Part shown: piece after piece, positions 22,878 to 32,985 of the stretch
Layout of the letters: each line of letters begins with the position of its first letter
Position numbering within the stretch: the stretch's first letter is position 1
Assembly: GCA_035578135.1 (NCBI GenBank)
Contig: JAQJVK010000001.1
Span: 124,529,847 to 124,593,846, forward strand
DNA from: Flexamia atlantica
Lineage: Eukaryota; Arthropoda; Insecta; Hemiptera; Cicadellidae
Direction: 5' to 3'
DNA: 64,000 bases
The notes under the pieces: model-generated
Seen by the model: only the letters and a program-made list of their open reading frames with translations
What the model was told of the DNA's origin: nothing
Databases searched by the model: none
Position numbers and translations under genes: made by a program

Positions 22878-23992
22878 TACAGTGGAACCTGGATAATTCG
22901 AACCTCAAGGGACCAGCTAAAAACTTGGAATTATCCATAATTTCGAATTAAAGAAGTTCTAAGGAATGAGGCCAAAACATTAAAACTTCACATTGTGAAT
23001 TTAACCTCTTTATCAAATTGACACTCTAAAAGAATAAATTCATCAACAAACGCTAATTATAAGGGTTCAAAAACAGTAATCATAAAACAGAAATAACTAC
23101 CCTAAAGTATAAACTACGTACGACGCGACGTACGATAATACAAAGAAACATTTCTGCTAGAAAAAATACTGTACGTTCTGCTACTTCTGAATCTGACACA
23201 GGCTACCAACTTAACTTCGTGTAACATTGACAATTGCACGCTCATTGACTTTCCGCTAAAGTGAGTGTTGTTTTATAGGTCCGAGATTTTGTCGACATGG
23301 TCATTACACCTATTTAATGTTACGTAAAAACTTTTAAACAGTTAAAAACAAAACACTGCACAAATAAAAAAAAACACTTTGTTTGAAGGACGACCGAAAA
23401 CAATGGAATGCTGCACTGGAATTCGGAAGTTAGTTTGGCTGGTGGGGGGAGGGAAGGGGGCACAGTGTTGTGTCGACATAGAAAACCGCGCATCAGGTCT
23501 GGCGCATGGCTTGTCTGCCGAGAGCCGTTCTGCCTTAGACTAGGTTCTACACAGAATCAAGCGCGAAAAGACTAGTGGCGCGGCCACGACGAGCGCAACC
23601 CTTTTCCGAAACCAGTCAGCATTCTGTACTGTTTTAGTTTACATTATTGGTGTTGAGTTACAAGCGATGTTGGGGCAGGGTGGGAAGCCTGGGAGGTGGA
23701 AGGGATGAGTCATTTTACCATAACCTGACACACCATATTTCTGGCGTTAATTTTTTATTGAACGTAGAAGTAAAACGTGTTTTCCAATGAATTTCTAACT
23801 ATTTCCAGTCGTGGAATGAAATTGATGTACCTTAATTAGGCACTTAAAAAATTTGAATTTTTCATATTAAAATTCGGATTATCCACGATTTTTTAGCGTT
23901 GTTTAGATACAAAATGCCAGGGACCAAGAAAAATATTCTAATTAAAGAAGATTTCGAATTATACAAGTTCGAATTATCCAGGTTCCACTGTA
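22878..23992. mobile_element. pogo-like non-autonomous element, 1111 bp, TA duplication
   Basis: Perfect inverted ends CAGTGGAACCTGGATAATTC (22880) and GAATTATCCAGGTTCCACTG (to 23990), both extending with GAA/TTC, are flanked by TA. Secondary copies of the TIR word (TTATCCATAATTTCGAATT, AATTCGGATTATCCACGATT) lie inside. No DDE frame was seen. Skipping it keeps the RT frame in phase. Confidence 0.9.
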
Positions 23993-24509
23993 TTTTTATT
24001 TTTTAAAGGATATGACAAGTGAAAATGTATTGCATACATTGTACTTTTCCCTCATACAAAGTCGTATAGAGTATGGGATAATTTTTTGGCGAAATGCTTA
24101 TGAAGCTAATCTTAATGTTATCAACATACAGCAAAAACATTTCTTACGGTTAATTTCTTTCAAGGGTAAATTCGAGCCTTCTCATCCTATCTTCGTTTCC
24201 AAAAAAATACTTCCATTGAAATATCTGTTTGTTTTTAAAGTTCTAAAATTTTTTTTTTTAAGAAGAAGTGGGAATAGGATTCGAAATGAAAATTTGTACA
24301 GAAATAAACTCAGAAATGCTCAGTATTTTTCATTACCTAAACCAAAAAAAACATTTTTTCCAAGAACGTACAGATTTATAGCCCTTAGGTTTAATAGGTT
24401 TCCTGATGAAATAAAGAAATCCAGGAGCACAAATATTTTTGTAAATAAGCTAAAGAAATGGCTTTTTAGTTTGGAAGAGGTATTATTTTTGTTTTTAATC
24501 TTAAAGTAG
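23993..24509 (+). pseudogene. NL1 ORF2 C-terminal region
   Basis: An open frame of about 165 residues reads SENVLHTLYFSLIQSRIEYG, IQQKHFLRLISF and RFIALRFNRFPDEIKKSRST, the conserved C-terminal region after the RT thumb in Jockey/CR1-type ORF2, and ends at its natural stop at 24507-24509. Confidence 0.85.
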
Positions 24510-24625
24510 ATATAGGTTTATTATTTGTAGATTTGACAGAATTTCCATGTACATATTACCAATTTCTGCTAAGTAAAATATTGGCGCTAAAACTAGGAGA
24601 TCGATTTATTTATTTATTTTCTATA

Positions 24626-25194
24626 TACGAGGTACAGTCAAAAAGTTCCTGGAATGAATTTTTGTAGATATATAGCGTGATCGCCAGCGGGAAATTTGTC
24701 TTGCAGTAGTTGGTACGACTCCTAGGGAGGGCATATCTGTAGTGGTGGCATAGCTGACTTGCCGTAGTGCAGCATTGGAATGCGCTTTTTGTGTACCTGC
24801 AAGTCGACGTTGTCGGATTTTTGAAAAATGGCATTTCATGAACAGCACACGAACATTGCTCTGTATTCAACTTTAAAAATCATCTTCATCGCCTCTTCTC
24901 CATAAGCTTGAATTAACAACTCAAGAGTCTCATTGGGTGATGTTTAAAGTTAAACAAAGAGCAATGTTCGTGTGCTGTTCATGAAATGCCATTTTTTTTA
25001 AATCCGACAACGTCGAATATCAGATACACGAAAAGTTCTTTCCACTGCTGCACTACGGCAAGTCAGCGATGCCACCACTACCGATATGCCCTCCATAGGA
25101 GTCGTACCAACTACTGCAAGCCAAATTTCCCACTGGCGATCGCGCTACATGTCTACAAAAATTCATTCCGGGAACTTTTTGACTGTACCTTGTA
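24626..25194. mobile_element. mariner-like foldback element with long inverted repeats
   Basis: Element 24628-25192 begins CGAGGTACAGTCAAAAAGTT and ends with the inverted partner, flanked by TA. The arms are about 230 bp each, separated by about 100 bp. The TACAGTCAAAAAGTTCC end is mariner-like. It lies in the 3' UTR of NL1. ORFs on both strands are shadows of the palindrome. Confidence 0.85.
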
Positions 25195-25581
25195 TAATTT
25201 TTATCTGATTGCTGTTTGTATTTGTAAATTGAAATGAAAGGAACCTCCAATCAGGCTAAGCTTTGGAGGCCCTAAATTTTCTCCAAGTATAATGCACAGA
25301 AGAATGTACAGTTTTTTTAGTATATGTTTTATTTTAATTTCACAGTAGTTCAAGTAGCTTGTGTGTGTTATCTCGTTATCTGTTACAGTGTGTTTTTTTC
25401 TATCAAGTCAGTCTGCCGGAAGTGTATAGACATTTGTTGACATTTATTAGTTGTTTTAGTTTGGAGACTTTCTTGAAATATTATTGTACATTATTATCAT
25501 TATATTTATTTCAAAAAAATGTGCAAAGTATAAGTGTAAATAATCTGTAATTCATGGAGAAAATAAAACATTCTTATTCTT
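25195..25581 (+). other. NL1 3' UTR and tail
   Basis: Non-coding, ending AATAAAACATTCTTATTCTTA at the junction with element B pol. The short TTCTTA-type tail instead of poly(A) fits CR1-like 3' ends; a similar end is at 43440-43470. Confidence 0.7.
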
Positions 25582-25585
25582 AACT

Positions 25586-27091
25586 AAAGCCCCAATCCAA
25601 GATGATATACCATTTACTGTAGAGACCGATGCATCTGAATTTGCAACTGGTTCAGCTTTATCACAAGCAGGACGACTAGTAGCTTTTTATTCCAAAACAT
25701 TGTCTTAATCTGAACGAAATCACTCCTCGGTTGAAAAAGGTCGAATCTCTGAAGAAGTGGAGGCACTACCTCATTGGCCGAGCATTCGAACTCATCACAG
25801 ACCAAAGATCAGTTTCTTTCTTGTTCGATAATAAAAGGTTTGGAAAAGTGAAGAATGAAAAGATACAACGCTGGCATTTAGAACTTTCGTGCTTCAAATA
25901 TGACACTGTCTATCGGCCAGGCAAAGAAAATGGGATTGCAGACACCATGTCCCGATTATGTGGATCGATCAGTGACCGACCAATCTTAGAGGAGATTCAC
26001 AAGAGCCTGTGCCATCCAGACGTAACAAGATTCTTTCACTGTACCTTTTTCGCTGGAGGAAGTTCGCCACACTACAGCTCGGTGTCGAATTTGTGCCGAA
26101 CTCAAGCCAAGATTTTTGTAAGTACAAAGGCACATTGATCAAGGCTACAGCGCATTTTGAACGCTTAAACTTAGATTTTAAAGGCCCTATTCTGAGCGCA
26201 AGTCAAAATAAGTATATGTTGACAATTGTGGATGAATACTCGGGGTATCCATTTGCTTTCCCCTGCCAGGACATGGCCTCTGGTACAGTAATCGAAAAAC
26301 TAAAGAGCTTTTTGTACTCTTTGGTATGCCCTCATTTATGCATTCAGACAGAGGAACATCACTAATGTCAGAAGAACTAAATCTTTCCTTCGAACTCATG
26401 GCGTCGCATCGAGCCACTCTTCTGCTTACAACCTCAGAGGAAATGGACAGGTAGAGAAATTCTATGGCACTATTTGGAAAACTGTTACACTTGCTCTGAA
26501 AACCCAAGACCTGCCTGTAAAATATTGGGAAACTGTCCTTCCTGAGGCCCTTCATTCAATAAGGTCGTTATTATGTACTTCGACCAATACGACGCCTCAT
26601 GAATTGATGCTTAAGCATCCTAGATCTTATTATGGAGGTTCTATTCCAAGCTGGCTATCAAAACCTGGTCCGGTGCTTCTAAGGAATCACAACAGATCCA
26701 GTAAGTACAATTCACTTGTGGAGGAAGTGGAACTTATACAAGCAAATCCTGGTTATGTCCATGTCAGACTTCAAGATGGACGGGAGAGGACGGTATCAAG
26801 ACGGAATCAACTTCCAAACCAGAAGATCAAGCTTTCTCCGAATTTCAAGACTCAGAACAAAATAACCAAGCTCCAAGTTCTTCATTTCATGACCAAAGCG
26901 TTTCAAATGAGTCAAGCAGAAATACAAATGAAGAGTTTGGACAGCAGAGTAATGAGGATTTGATGATAAGCACCACAAACGAATACCAAAAAGAACTTAC
27001 AAACTTAATTCCAGCAAGACCCCATCCTCAACATTTACATAAAAAACCAAGCTACCTTAAAGACTTTGTTCACTTTCTGAGGTGGGAAGAA
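25586..27091 (+). pseudogene. Element B RNase H and integrase
   Basis: RNase H starts with FTVETDASEFATGSALSQ (about 25614) and KKWRHYLIGRAFELITDQRS. Integrase follows: HHCC region damaged (IHKSLCHPDVTRFFH), core LNLDFKGPI, TIVDEYSGYPFAFP, then a C-terminal module (KPGPVLLRNHNRSSKYN, LVEEVELIQANPGYVHVRL). Integrase inserts the DNA copy. A stop at 25709 and several frame changes inactivate it; the region reads parallel to element C. The polyprotein end (KKPSYLKDFVHFLRWEE) abuts the 3' LTR. Confidence 0.9.
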
Positions 27092-27264
27092 TGATATGAT
27101 ATTTTAACATGTTTTATATTATTTTGCATTTGATAATTTATCTGTCACCTGTCAGTTGTTTGTGTTTACTATTTACATGTTTAATTTTGTATTCACTACT
27201 CTTACTTGACTTAAGAGATTATTAAAACATATCATTAGGTCAGTTACAATGTTTTTTATTATCA
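27092..27264 (+). repeat. 3' LTR of element B (173 bp), also the Helitron empty site
   Basis: TGATATGATATTTTAACATG to TTTTTTATTATCA, followed by the CGAGT duplication. It is uninterrupted at TTTTGTA/TTCACTAC (about 27188), where the 5' LTR carries the 1495-bp Helitron. AGAGATTATTAAA is conserved at 27214-27226. Confidence 0.92.
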
Positions 27265-27269
27265 CGAGT

Positions 27270-27977
27270 ATTATCTTAATTCTTGTATTAACTAAATTCA
27301 GAATTACATAATACCAATCTCCGAAACCCGCCCATAAAATACTTGAAACTTTATTTGACTGTAATGAAAACCAAAAATTTTCCTCGGGGTTAAAGCTCAC
27401 GAATGATTTAAAATATCCTTTTTTAGTGTGTTATTTACACTAAATATTCAAAACCAATTTTCCTTTACATATATAGAAAATTCTCACAAAAAAATAAATC
27501 CTTTGGAAATTTTCAGCATACTTACATTGGAAATTCCCAAAGGCTGCAGCAACAGAGGTATTTTTATAATGGTGTATGGTGGAATAAATCAGATATAAAA
27601 ATACTCACATTTTATGAATGCTTGTAAACAACTTAATACAATTTAACATTATGTGAAAACACTTCTTAAAGTAACATCATCACTCTAAAGACTAGAAATA
27701 TTAAACTTAAGTTTTCATATAAAACTCTGAGCAGATCGTGATGTAGGTACCTTAAGCTACAGTTAACAAAACAACGCATATCTTAGCACATATCGTAAAA
27801 CTTTTCTTTAACAACACATATCACACCAACCCGCCGGTTTGAAACCAAAACATAATCTGATAAACTGAGGACATTACCCAACACTCCAAGACTCAAACAA
27901 ATTTGTTAATTTCTTTAAACTAGTTTCAGTCTTATAATCGATGAAAGACTAGAGAGGTAGGTGGTCAGTCGGAGGGG
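27270..27977 (-). other. 3' UTR/downstream flank of the LRR gene
   Basis: Follows the stop codon of the last LRR exon on the minus strand. No coding frame. A minus-strand AATAAA (plus-strand TTTATT, 27350-27355) is a possible poly(A) signal, giving a 3' UTR of about 600 nt. Placement is inference. Confidence 0.35.
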
Positions 27978-28216
27978 TTACATGAGCGCACAAGATGCCC
28001 TGTGTTTGACGGGAGGACTCGGAGTGGCCGGGGCTCGCAGCTGCATGCTCGTGATGTACTGCTGGTAGTGGCGGTCAGCCTCGCGTGCCTGGTCGCGCTC
28101 CTCCTGCTGGGCTGGCCTCTCCAGCGCGACGCCGCACTCGCGACTGCACGTCCAGTGCTGGAACGGCACGCAAGTGTTGCCCAGGTAGGGGCTTTTGAAT
28201 GTGAATACTTTGAAGC
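27978..28216 (-). CDS. LRR protein gene, exon 5 (terminal)
   Basis: Acceptor TTTGTCGCAG precedes 28216. The exon begins with the last two bases of a split Gly codon and encodes residues 278-355: FKVFTFKSPYLGNTCVPFQH, then WTCSREC, a charged helical stretch (QQEERDQAREADRHYQQYI) and a stop at 27978-27980. It is strikingly GC-rich beside its AT-rich surroundings, with C/G third positions. His297, Cys300 and Cys304 could bind zinc with Cys264 and Cys267 of exon 4. Phase fits exon 4 exactly. ORFs on the plus strand here are shadows. Confidence 0.85.
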
Positions 28217-28479
28217 CTGCGACAAACATTAAATGTTACTCAGGTAATCGGTGCTTAAGTGTAATGTTTTAAACATTTATGGGCCAAACTGACATCAGAT
28301 TAAAAGAATGCTTAAATAAATAAAATGAAAAAAAATGAAAAATGTGGCAAAAAATTAAAATGAGCAAATGAAAATTTAGTAGAAACTTAGTCAATCTCTC
28401 TTTGCCATTTGAACAATAGCGAAGATTGTTCATGTAATTACAAGCCTCCAAGTTTATCACGGCTAGTTCTTATCAATCG

Positions 28480-29110
28480 GAGGTACAGTATGATTCTGTG
28501 GGAAGGAACATCTGAAATAGATAAAGTATTTAAATTACAAAAACAAGCTATCCCTGCAATATTTAAGTTAAAATACTGGGAATCATGCAAACCACTTTTC
28601 AAAAATCATAATCTATTAACTGTGACAGCTTTATATATTTTTGAATATTAATTTTTTTAATAAGCATCCCAATTACTTTAATATTAGCAATCTGGGAACT
28701 CAAGAAACGAGGAATATAAACACACTGTGGTACCCAAAACACAGACTAGCATTATTCAAAAAAGGTCCTATTACATGGCCATAAAGTTATTTCATAATTG
28801 CCCTGTAGATCTGAGAAAAGAAGCCAAAAAAGGTACATTCATAAAAAAATTAAAAGATTATTTTTTACAAACGTGTCCTTATACAGTTGATGAATTTATT
28901 GCCATTTAACCCACAAACCAAATGTCAGGTGGTTGGTATCCAAATTTTTTTATTTGTTATTTTATTTATAAAATTTAAATCATAGGGTCATACGTAAATA
29001 GTTAAGTAAAAGTGTGTAGTAGTTAAGCAAATGGATGACATGTCACCTGTTATAAGAGCTATGTTTAATTATAAATATAATGTGACGAATAAAGAGTTTG
29101 AGTTTGAATC
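28480..29110 (+). pseudogene. Non-LTR ORF2 C-terminal fragment with 3' UTR
   Basis: 28486-28651 encodes the post-RT region (VFKLQKQAIPAIFKLKYWES, LLTVTALYIFEY). After stops, 28727-28909 encodes the C-terminus (YYMAIKLFHNCPVDLRKEAK, TCPYTVDEFIAI). A non-coding 3' UTR ends near GACGAATAAAGAGTTTGAGT. It is a 5'-truncated, dead copy of a Jockey/CR1-type element, lying in intron 4 of the LRR gene in opposite orientation. Confidence 0.8.
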
Positions 29111-29718
29111 TGAAAAAAAGCTAATTATTCAGTGCTCACAACAGCCTAGAAGTTACATGTTCCAGATGACCTGGTTATAATACTTAAGCAAATATCATAA
29201 ATGAAACACCTACCTTAAATAGGTGCATTGTTATTGGTACATTTAAAAATTGAGTAAAATAGGTAGGCTAGCCGTAAACACTGAAAAATCCTTTTCTTTC
29301 TGAATATAAAATCCAGATTTAAAATTTATAATGCGTTTTAAACCTTAAAGTTTTTTAGACAAATCTTTAATGTAATACTGTATTGATTTTTTAAAATTCT
29401 CAATGTTGAAATATTCATCAATAGGCCTAGTTTGTAGAAAATCCCAGCTCCAGAGCACTTACTGAATTACATACACTGATTTATGAAAAGTATACATCAA
29501 TGGTAACATTCGTTCTTTTTTAATTTTTATTCTTTTAATAAATACAGGAAATTAAGATGATTACATACTGTTGGTCTTGATTTCATTAGGGTGATTCCTC
29601 TGGTGAAAATAAAATATTTTCTATTGTCTTATAAAAAAAACTTTAATTCAAGAAACCTAAATCATAATGTGGATGAAGGGAAAATATAGGAACACAATTT
29701 TTGACTTTGCAGCTTTGT

Positions 29719-30339
29719 TTAACCTGCGAGAGCATGCATAGCTCGAAATGACCAGGTCAGTACTTTTTTGAGTAAAAAATGTATTTGTCGGGTGTCGGCA
29801 GAGTCAGCCGTAACTGTACCTCACGTACCTCATTCCAGGAACGCCGTGGACCTTCTTTCCGCCATCCCCCCCCCCCCGTCAGTCCAGTAGCAGTTTTGTC
29901 GAGTACTGGTCGATTTGACACTGTGCGTCTCCTCGTGTTTTGAAAGTACCGGTCAATAAGACAGTATGCTTCAGACAGCATTTTACGTGAGCATTTTTTA
30001 AAAATATTTAAAATGTCAGAAATTTAATATATTTTTATGTTTTTACGATTTTATATATTGAAAATATAATTCTTACTGAAATGTGGCTGTTTTATTATAC
30101 CCGGTCAGAATGACCGTGTGTGTCTCTTCGCACTTTCAAGTCATTGCGACCTCTGCCATTTTATGTTTTGTTATCTTAAGCATATTTAAAAGGTCAGATA
30201 TTCAATACATTATAATTTTTTTGCGATTTTATGTAATTAAAATGTAATTCTTACTGAAATATGGCTGTTTTAAACCTGGTCAGAATGACCATATGCGTCT
30301 CATCACGTTTTCAATTCAGTGTGAACTCTGCCGGGTTAA
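29719..30339. mobile_element. Second TTAA (piggyBac-like) MITE
   Basis: TTAA at 29719-29722 and 30336-30339; ends CCTGCGAGAG and CTCTGCCGGG (imperfect inverted). The word GGTCAGAATGACC occurs twice, and an internal 178-bp direct duplication is seen (AATTCTTACTGAAAT at 30068 and 30246). A 55-bp stretch near 29775 matches, inverted, the MITE at 1983-2574 (GTACCTCACRTRCCTCATTCC). The uninterrupted right arm at about 32545 is the empty site. Confidence 0.8.
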
Positions 30340-31403
30340 ACTAGTTTTGAGGTGAACATATCAAAAGTCTCTGTCCGTAGCCCTTGAGCAGGGGGAGGGA
30401 GGGGGTCTGAAGGTACAATTTTTAGGTTTTTCCTAAATATCTTGAAAACTAACTTTTAGTATTCCCTATTAAATTGGAAAATTAAGGATAGTTAAACTTC
30501 CTGTAGGAAAAGTATATATTACTAGGGGCCCCATGCGCAAATTGCGCATTTTAATATTATTTCCGTTTGTGAGAAACTCACCTACGATTAGAAGAAATTG
30601 TATAACTTTAAACTCGCCGTTATTAATAAAGTAAACCTTTCAAGTGAAATTTAAAGGTCTCATCTAAATAAATAAAAGCTTAGCTGAACAAAACATACAC
30701 ATTGTTCATCACACTATGTATTTTAGATTGTCTACTGGTACAACAGTAGTTTACCGGAAGTTTTTCTTCGCGTATTCATACCCTAACATCATTGCAAGTC
30801 GCTACAAGTAGATAGGTGATGCAGTGTCCCTCGTCTCTCGGCAGTTCTCGGTTCTCGTCGAAGGTATATGTTTTTCCCTAATCTCATTGACTCTGTTTTC
30901 TCTTTGACCCTCTCTCTCCTCAATTAGGTTGCAATTTCAAAAAAAATTTATTTAAGACTTATTTTCCCTTAAATGTATTGAATATTGTTTTAAGTTAATT
31001 GCACACTATTTATTTTTGTTTACAATCTGACTTACATAGGTTAAAAATTCATCTGAAGGTAATCAACTGTTAAATTACAATCACATTTCAAAACCCTTAT
31101 AACGCAAGTTGTTCAGCGCTTGAGCGTTGAAAGCACCCTCCGTAAATAAATCAAAGGCTTGGGGGTCAAAGCCGTTAAAGGTTAAAGAATTGTTCATTTT
31201 AATTATCAGTCGCCGGTGCGCTACATTATAAGCTTTAAAATGACACCTGAATTGTAAAAATCGGTTGAGTAGGACGGCTGAAATAGGGATCTAACAGAGA
31301 AAACCCTTATTGTGTTAAGTATATATATGTCTATTTTTGTCCAACTATTTACAAGGTAATGACTAATTTTATTAATATTCTAACAAATATCCCTTCCATT
31401 AGA

Positions 31404-31785
31404 AATACACGTAAATTTGTGTGTATTATACATGCCCAAAGGGGCAAAGCCTTTTCACCTAAAGGAAAAAAAAACATTCATAAAATACTGACAAAATTTC
31501 CAGTAATTTGACACCTCAACTAAAAAAATTGGCCTAAAAGAAAGGTGTGTGCGAGCTCATGAAAAAGTTTAGCTACCACATATTTGTAATCATTTCTTGA
31601 AAATTAACTTTTTTTATGATCTCGATTTTTATGACCTTTCTTGTATGCAAATTTTTAAGATTGAGGTGTCAAATTACTATAAATAAATATTGTCAATATT
31701 TCATGAATGTTGTTTATTTTCTTTTAGTTGAAAAAAACGTTGCCCCATTAGACATGTGCAACACACACTAATTTACATGTATCCT
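31404..31785. repeat. Inverted repeat, about 120-bp arms
   Basis: Left arm about 31404-31525 and right arm about 31660-31785 pair through TTTGACACCTCAA/TTGAGGTGTCAAA, AACATTCATAAA/TTCATGAATGTT and CCCAAAGGGGCAAAG/CGTTGCCCCATTAG. Probably a small foldback MITE; no coding content. Confidence 0.65.
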
Positions 31786-31811
31786 ATACTCTTATACGAG
31801 CAATGTTATCT

Positions 31812-31850
31812 TGCGTGCGTGCGTACGTGCTTGCTTGCTTGCTTGTATGT
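31812..31850. repeat. TGCG/TTGC microsatellite
   Basis: A run of TGCGTGCGTGCGTACGTGCT followed by TTGC repeats in non-coding DNA. Confidence 0.8.
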
Positions 31851-32827
31851 TTGCACAACAATCTCAAAAACGGCTCCGAGGATTTCCTTCAAAATCTGGA
31901 AATAAGTAATTTATGACTCAAAAACGTCTTTTATGGAGATTACTTGGCTAGAGAAAATCTAATAACGTAATAAATCGAATTTTAAAGTTGTAAAATTTTA
32001 ACATTGGCCTTATGGGTTGCCGTAATAAATAGTAACAAAAATAAACAAGGAAAGTGTAAACAAATGAAGTAATCATAACAGCTGTTTGGAATCTACAGCC
32101 ATGAAGGGAAAATACAGCAAGTGGGATGAAGAGTCCATGGAGCAATAAAAAGGGTTTATATTTATCAATTTTATGACATTGAAATATTTTATAGTAACTG
32201 GATGAACTGGTAAACATGAAATAACACCAAGCAAGGCTCAGTCCACCAGGTACTTTCTTATGGAAAGGATATTTGTTAAAATATAAATAAAATAAGTGTT
32301 TACATTTGTAAAGGCATAAAATATACTTTAGGAAATATTATATAAATAATAAACATATTATATACTTTTCTTATAGGAAATTTTATTTTCTTTAATTTTC
32401 TAATTTTATAGGGAATACAGTAATAAAAGATTATAGTTTTCAAGATATTTAGGAGCAATCTAAAAATAGTATATTCAGACCCCCCTCTCTCACCCGGCTC
32501 AAGTGCTACGGACAGGGACTTCTGATAGGTTCACATCATAACTAGTCCAAATAAAGCTGCAAAGTAAAAAATTGTGTTCCATGCATTTCCTTCTATATCT
32601 TTTTTTGAACATTTGTTGCCTGGACTAAACAGATAGTAACACTGTCGCTTTCAAAAGGCTCCTGTGAGAAGGCTTTACATGGGATATCTTCAAAACCCGC
32701 AAAAGGCTAGAGAGTAATAGCTTTAATTTGATACCAAACATGAATAGAAAAATAAATTTCTAGGCTTGGATATGCTCTGAACAAAATACCAGATATTTTT
32801 TTAATAATATAGATGGATTAGATGGTG

Positions 32828-32969
32828 TGTAATAAATAAAACCTTTTTAAGAATATAAGGCTTTAATGAACTAAAATTGTTACATAGTTGAATAAGTAAA
32901 TAAATATCAGTAATCAACAAGAAGTAAACATAAATAACAGCTGATAATTAAAAACAGCAATTCATAACA
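32828..32969 (-). repeat. 3' LTR of element C
   Basis: Plus-strand TGTAATAAATAAAACC to CAATTCATAACA. Preceded (minus sense) by the polypurine tract at 32970-32980. The self-primer segment copy is at 32862-32874. Confidence 0.95.
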
Positions 32970-32985
32970 TTCTCCCCCCCAAATT

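Larger units (their letters stand above)
16362..25581 (+). mobile_element. Jockey/CR1-like non-LTR retrotransposon NL1 with nested insertions
   Basis: It lies between AACT copies (16358-16361 and 25582-25585) inside the pol gene of element B. Order: 5' region, ORF1 (PHD finger, coiled coil, FP-like domain), damaged ORF2 with RT, 3' UTR ending in AATAAAACATTCTTATTCTTA. Nested: pogo-like MITE 21271-22033, pogo-like element 22880-23990, mariner-like foldback 24628-25192, and repeat R3 near 17780. The 5' boundary is less certain than the 3' one. Confidence 0.85.
9836..27264 (+). mobile_element. Ty3/gypsy LTR retrotransposon B, full span with nested insertions
   Basis: Two related LTRs (TG...CA) of about 175 bp bound the element, and the 5-bp target duplication CGAGT is present at 9831-9835 and 27265-27269. 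Order inside: 5' LTR, self-complementary primer site, gag (ATG at 11536), protease, RT, RNase H, integrase, 3' LTR. Without insertions it would be about 4 kb. Nested: Helitron 9938-11432, foldback 12546-15279, non-LTR 16362-25581. All frames are broken and the LTRs have diverged, so it is a dead, older copy related to element C. Confidence 0.9.
29675..32593. mobile_element. TIR element, about 2.9 kb, long inverted arms
   Basis: 29690-29718 plus 30340-30530 is inverted relative to 32330-32580 (shared GGAACACAATTTTT, ACTTTGCAGCTTT, CTGTCCGTAGC, CTAAATATCTTGAAAACT). The left arm is split by a TTAA MITE that the right arm lacks. No transposase frame. Target duplication unclear. Confidence 0.7.
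29320..32813 (-). mobile_element. Helitron copy 3, interrupted by a TIR element
   Basis: 29320-29674 and 32594-32813 match the two parts of the Helitron at 9938-11432; the terminal TCTATATTATTAAAA (minus) is at 32813. The middle (29675-32593) is a foreign TIR element, and about 130 bp of Helitron sequence is missing at the junction. Confidence 0.7.

Noticed and set aside
24610..25250. Several 65-86 codon ORFs on both strands
   Set aside because: Products of a mariner-like palindrome; the two arms give mirrored frames.
27965..28232. Plus-strand 76-codon ORF with a hydrophobic stretch, and the other minus-strand frame
   Set aside because: Shadows of the terminal LRR exon; only the 27978-28216 frame agrees with splice phase and the upstream exons.
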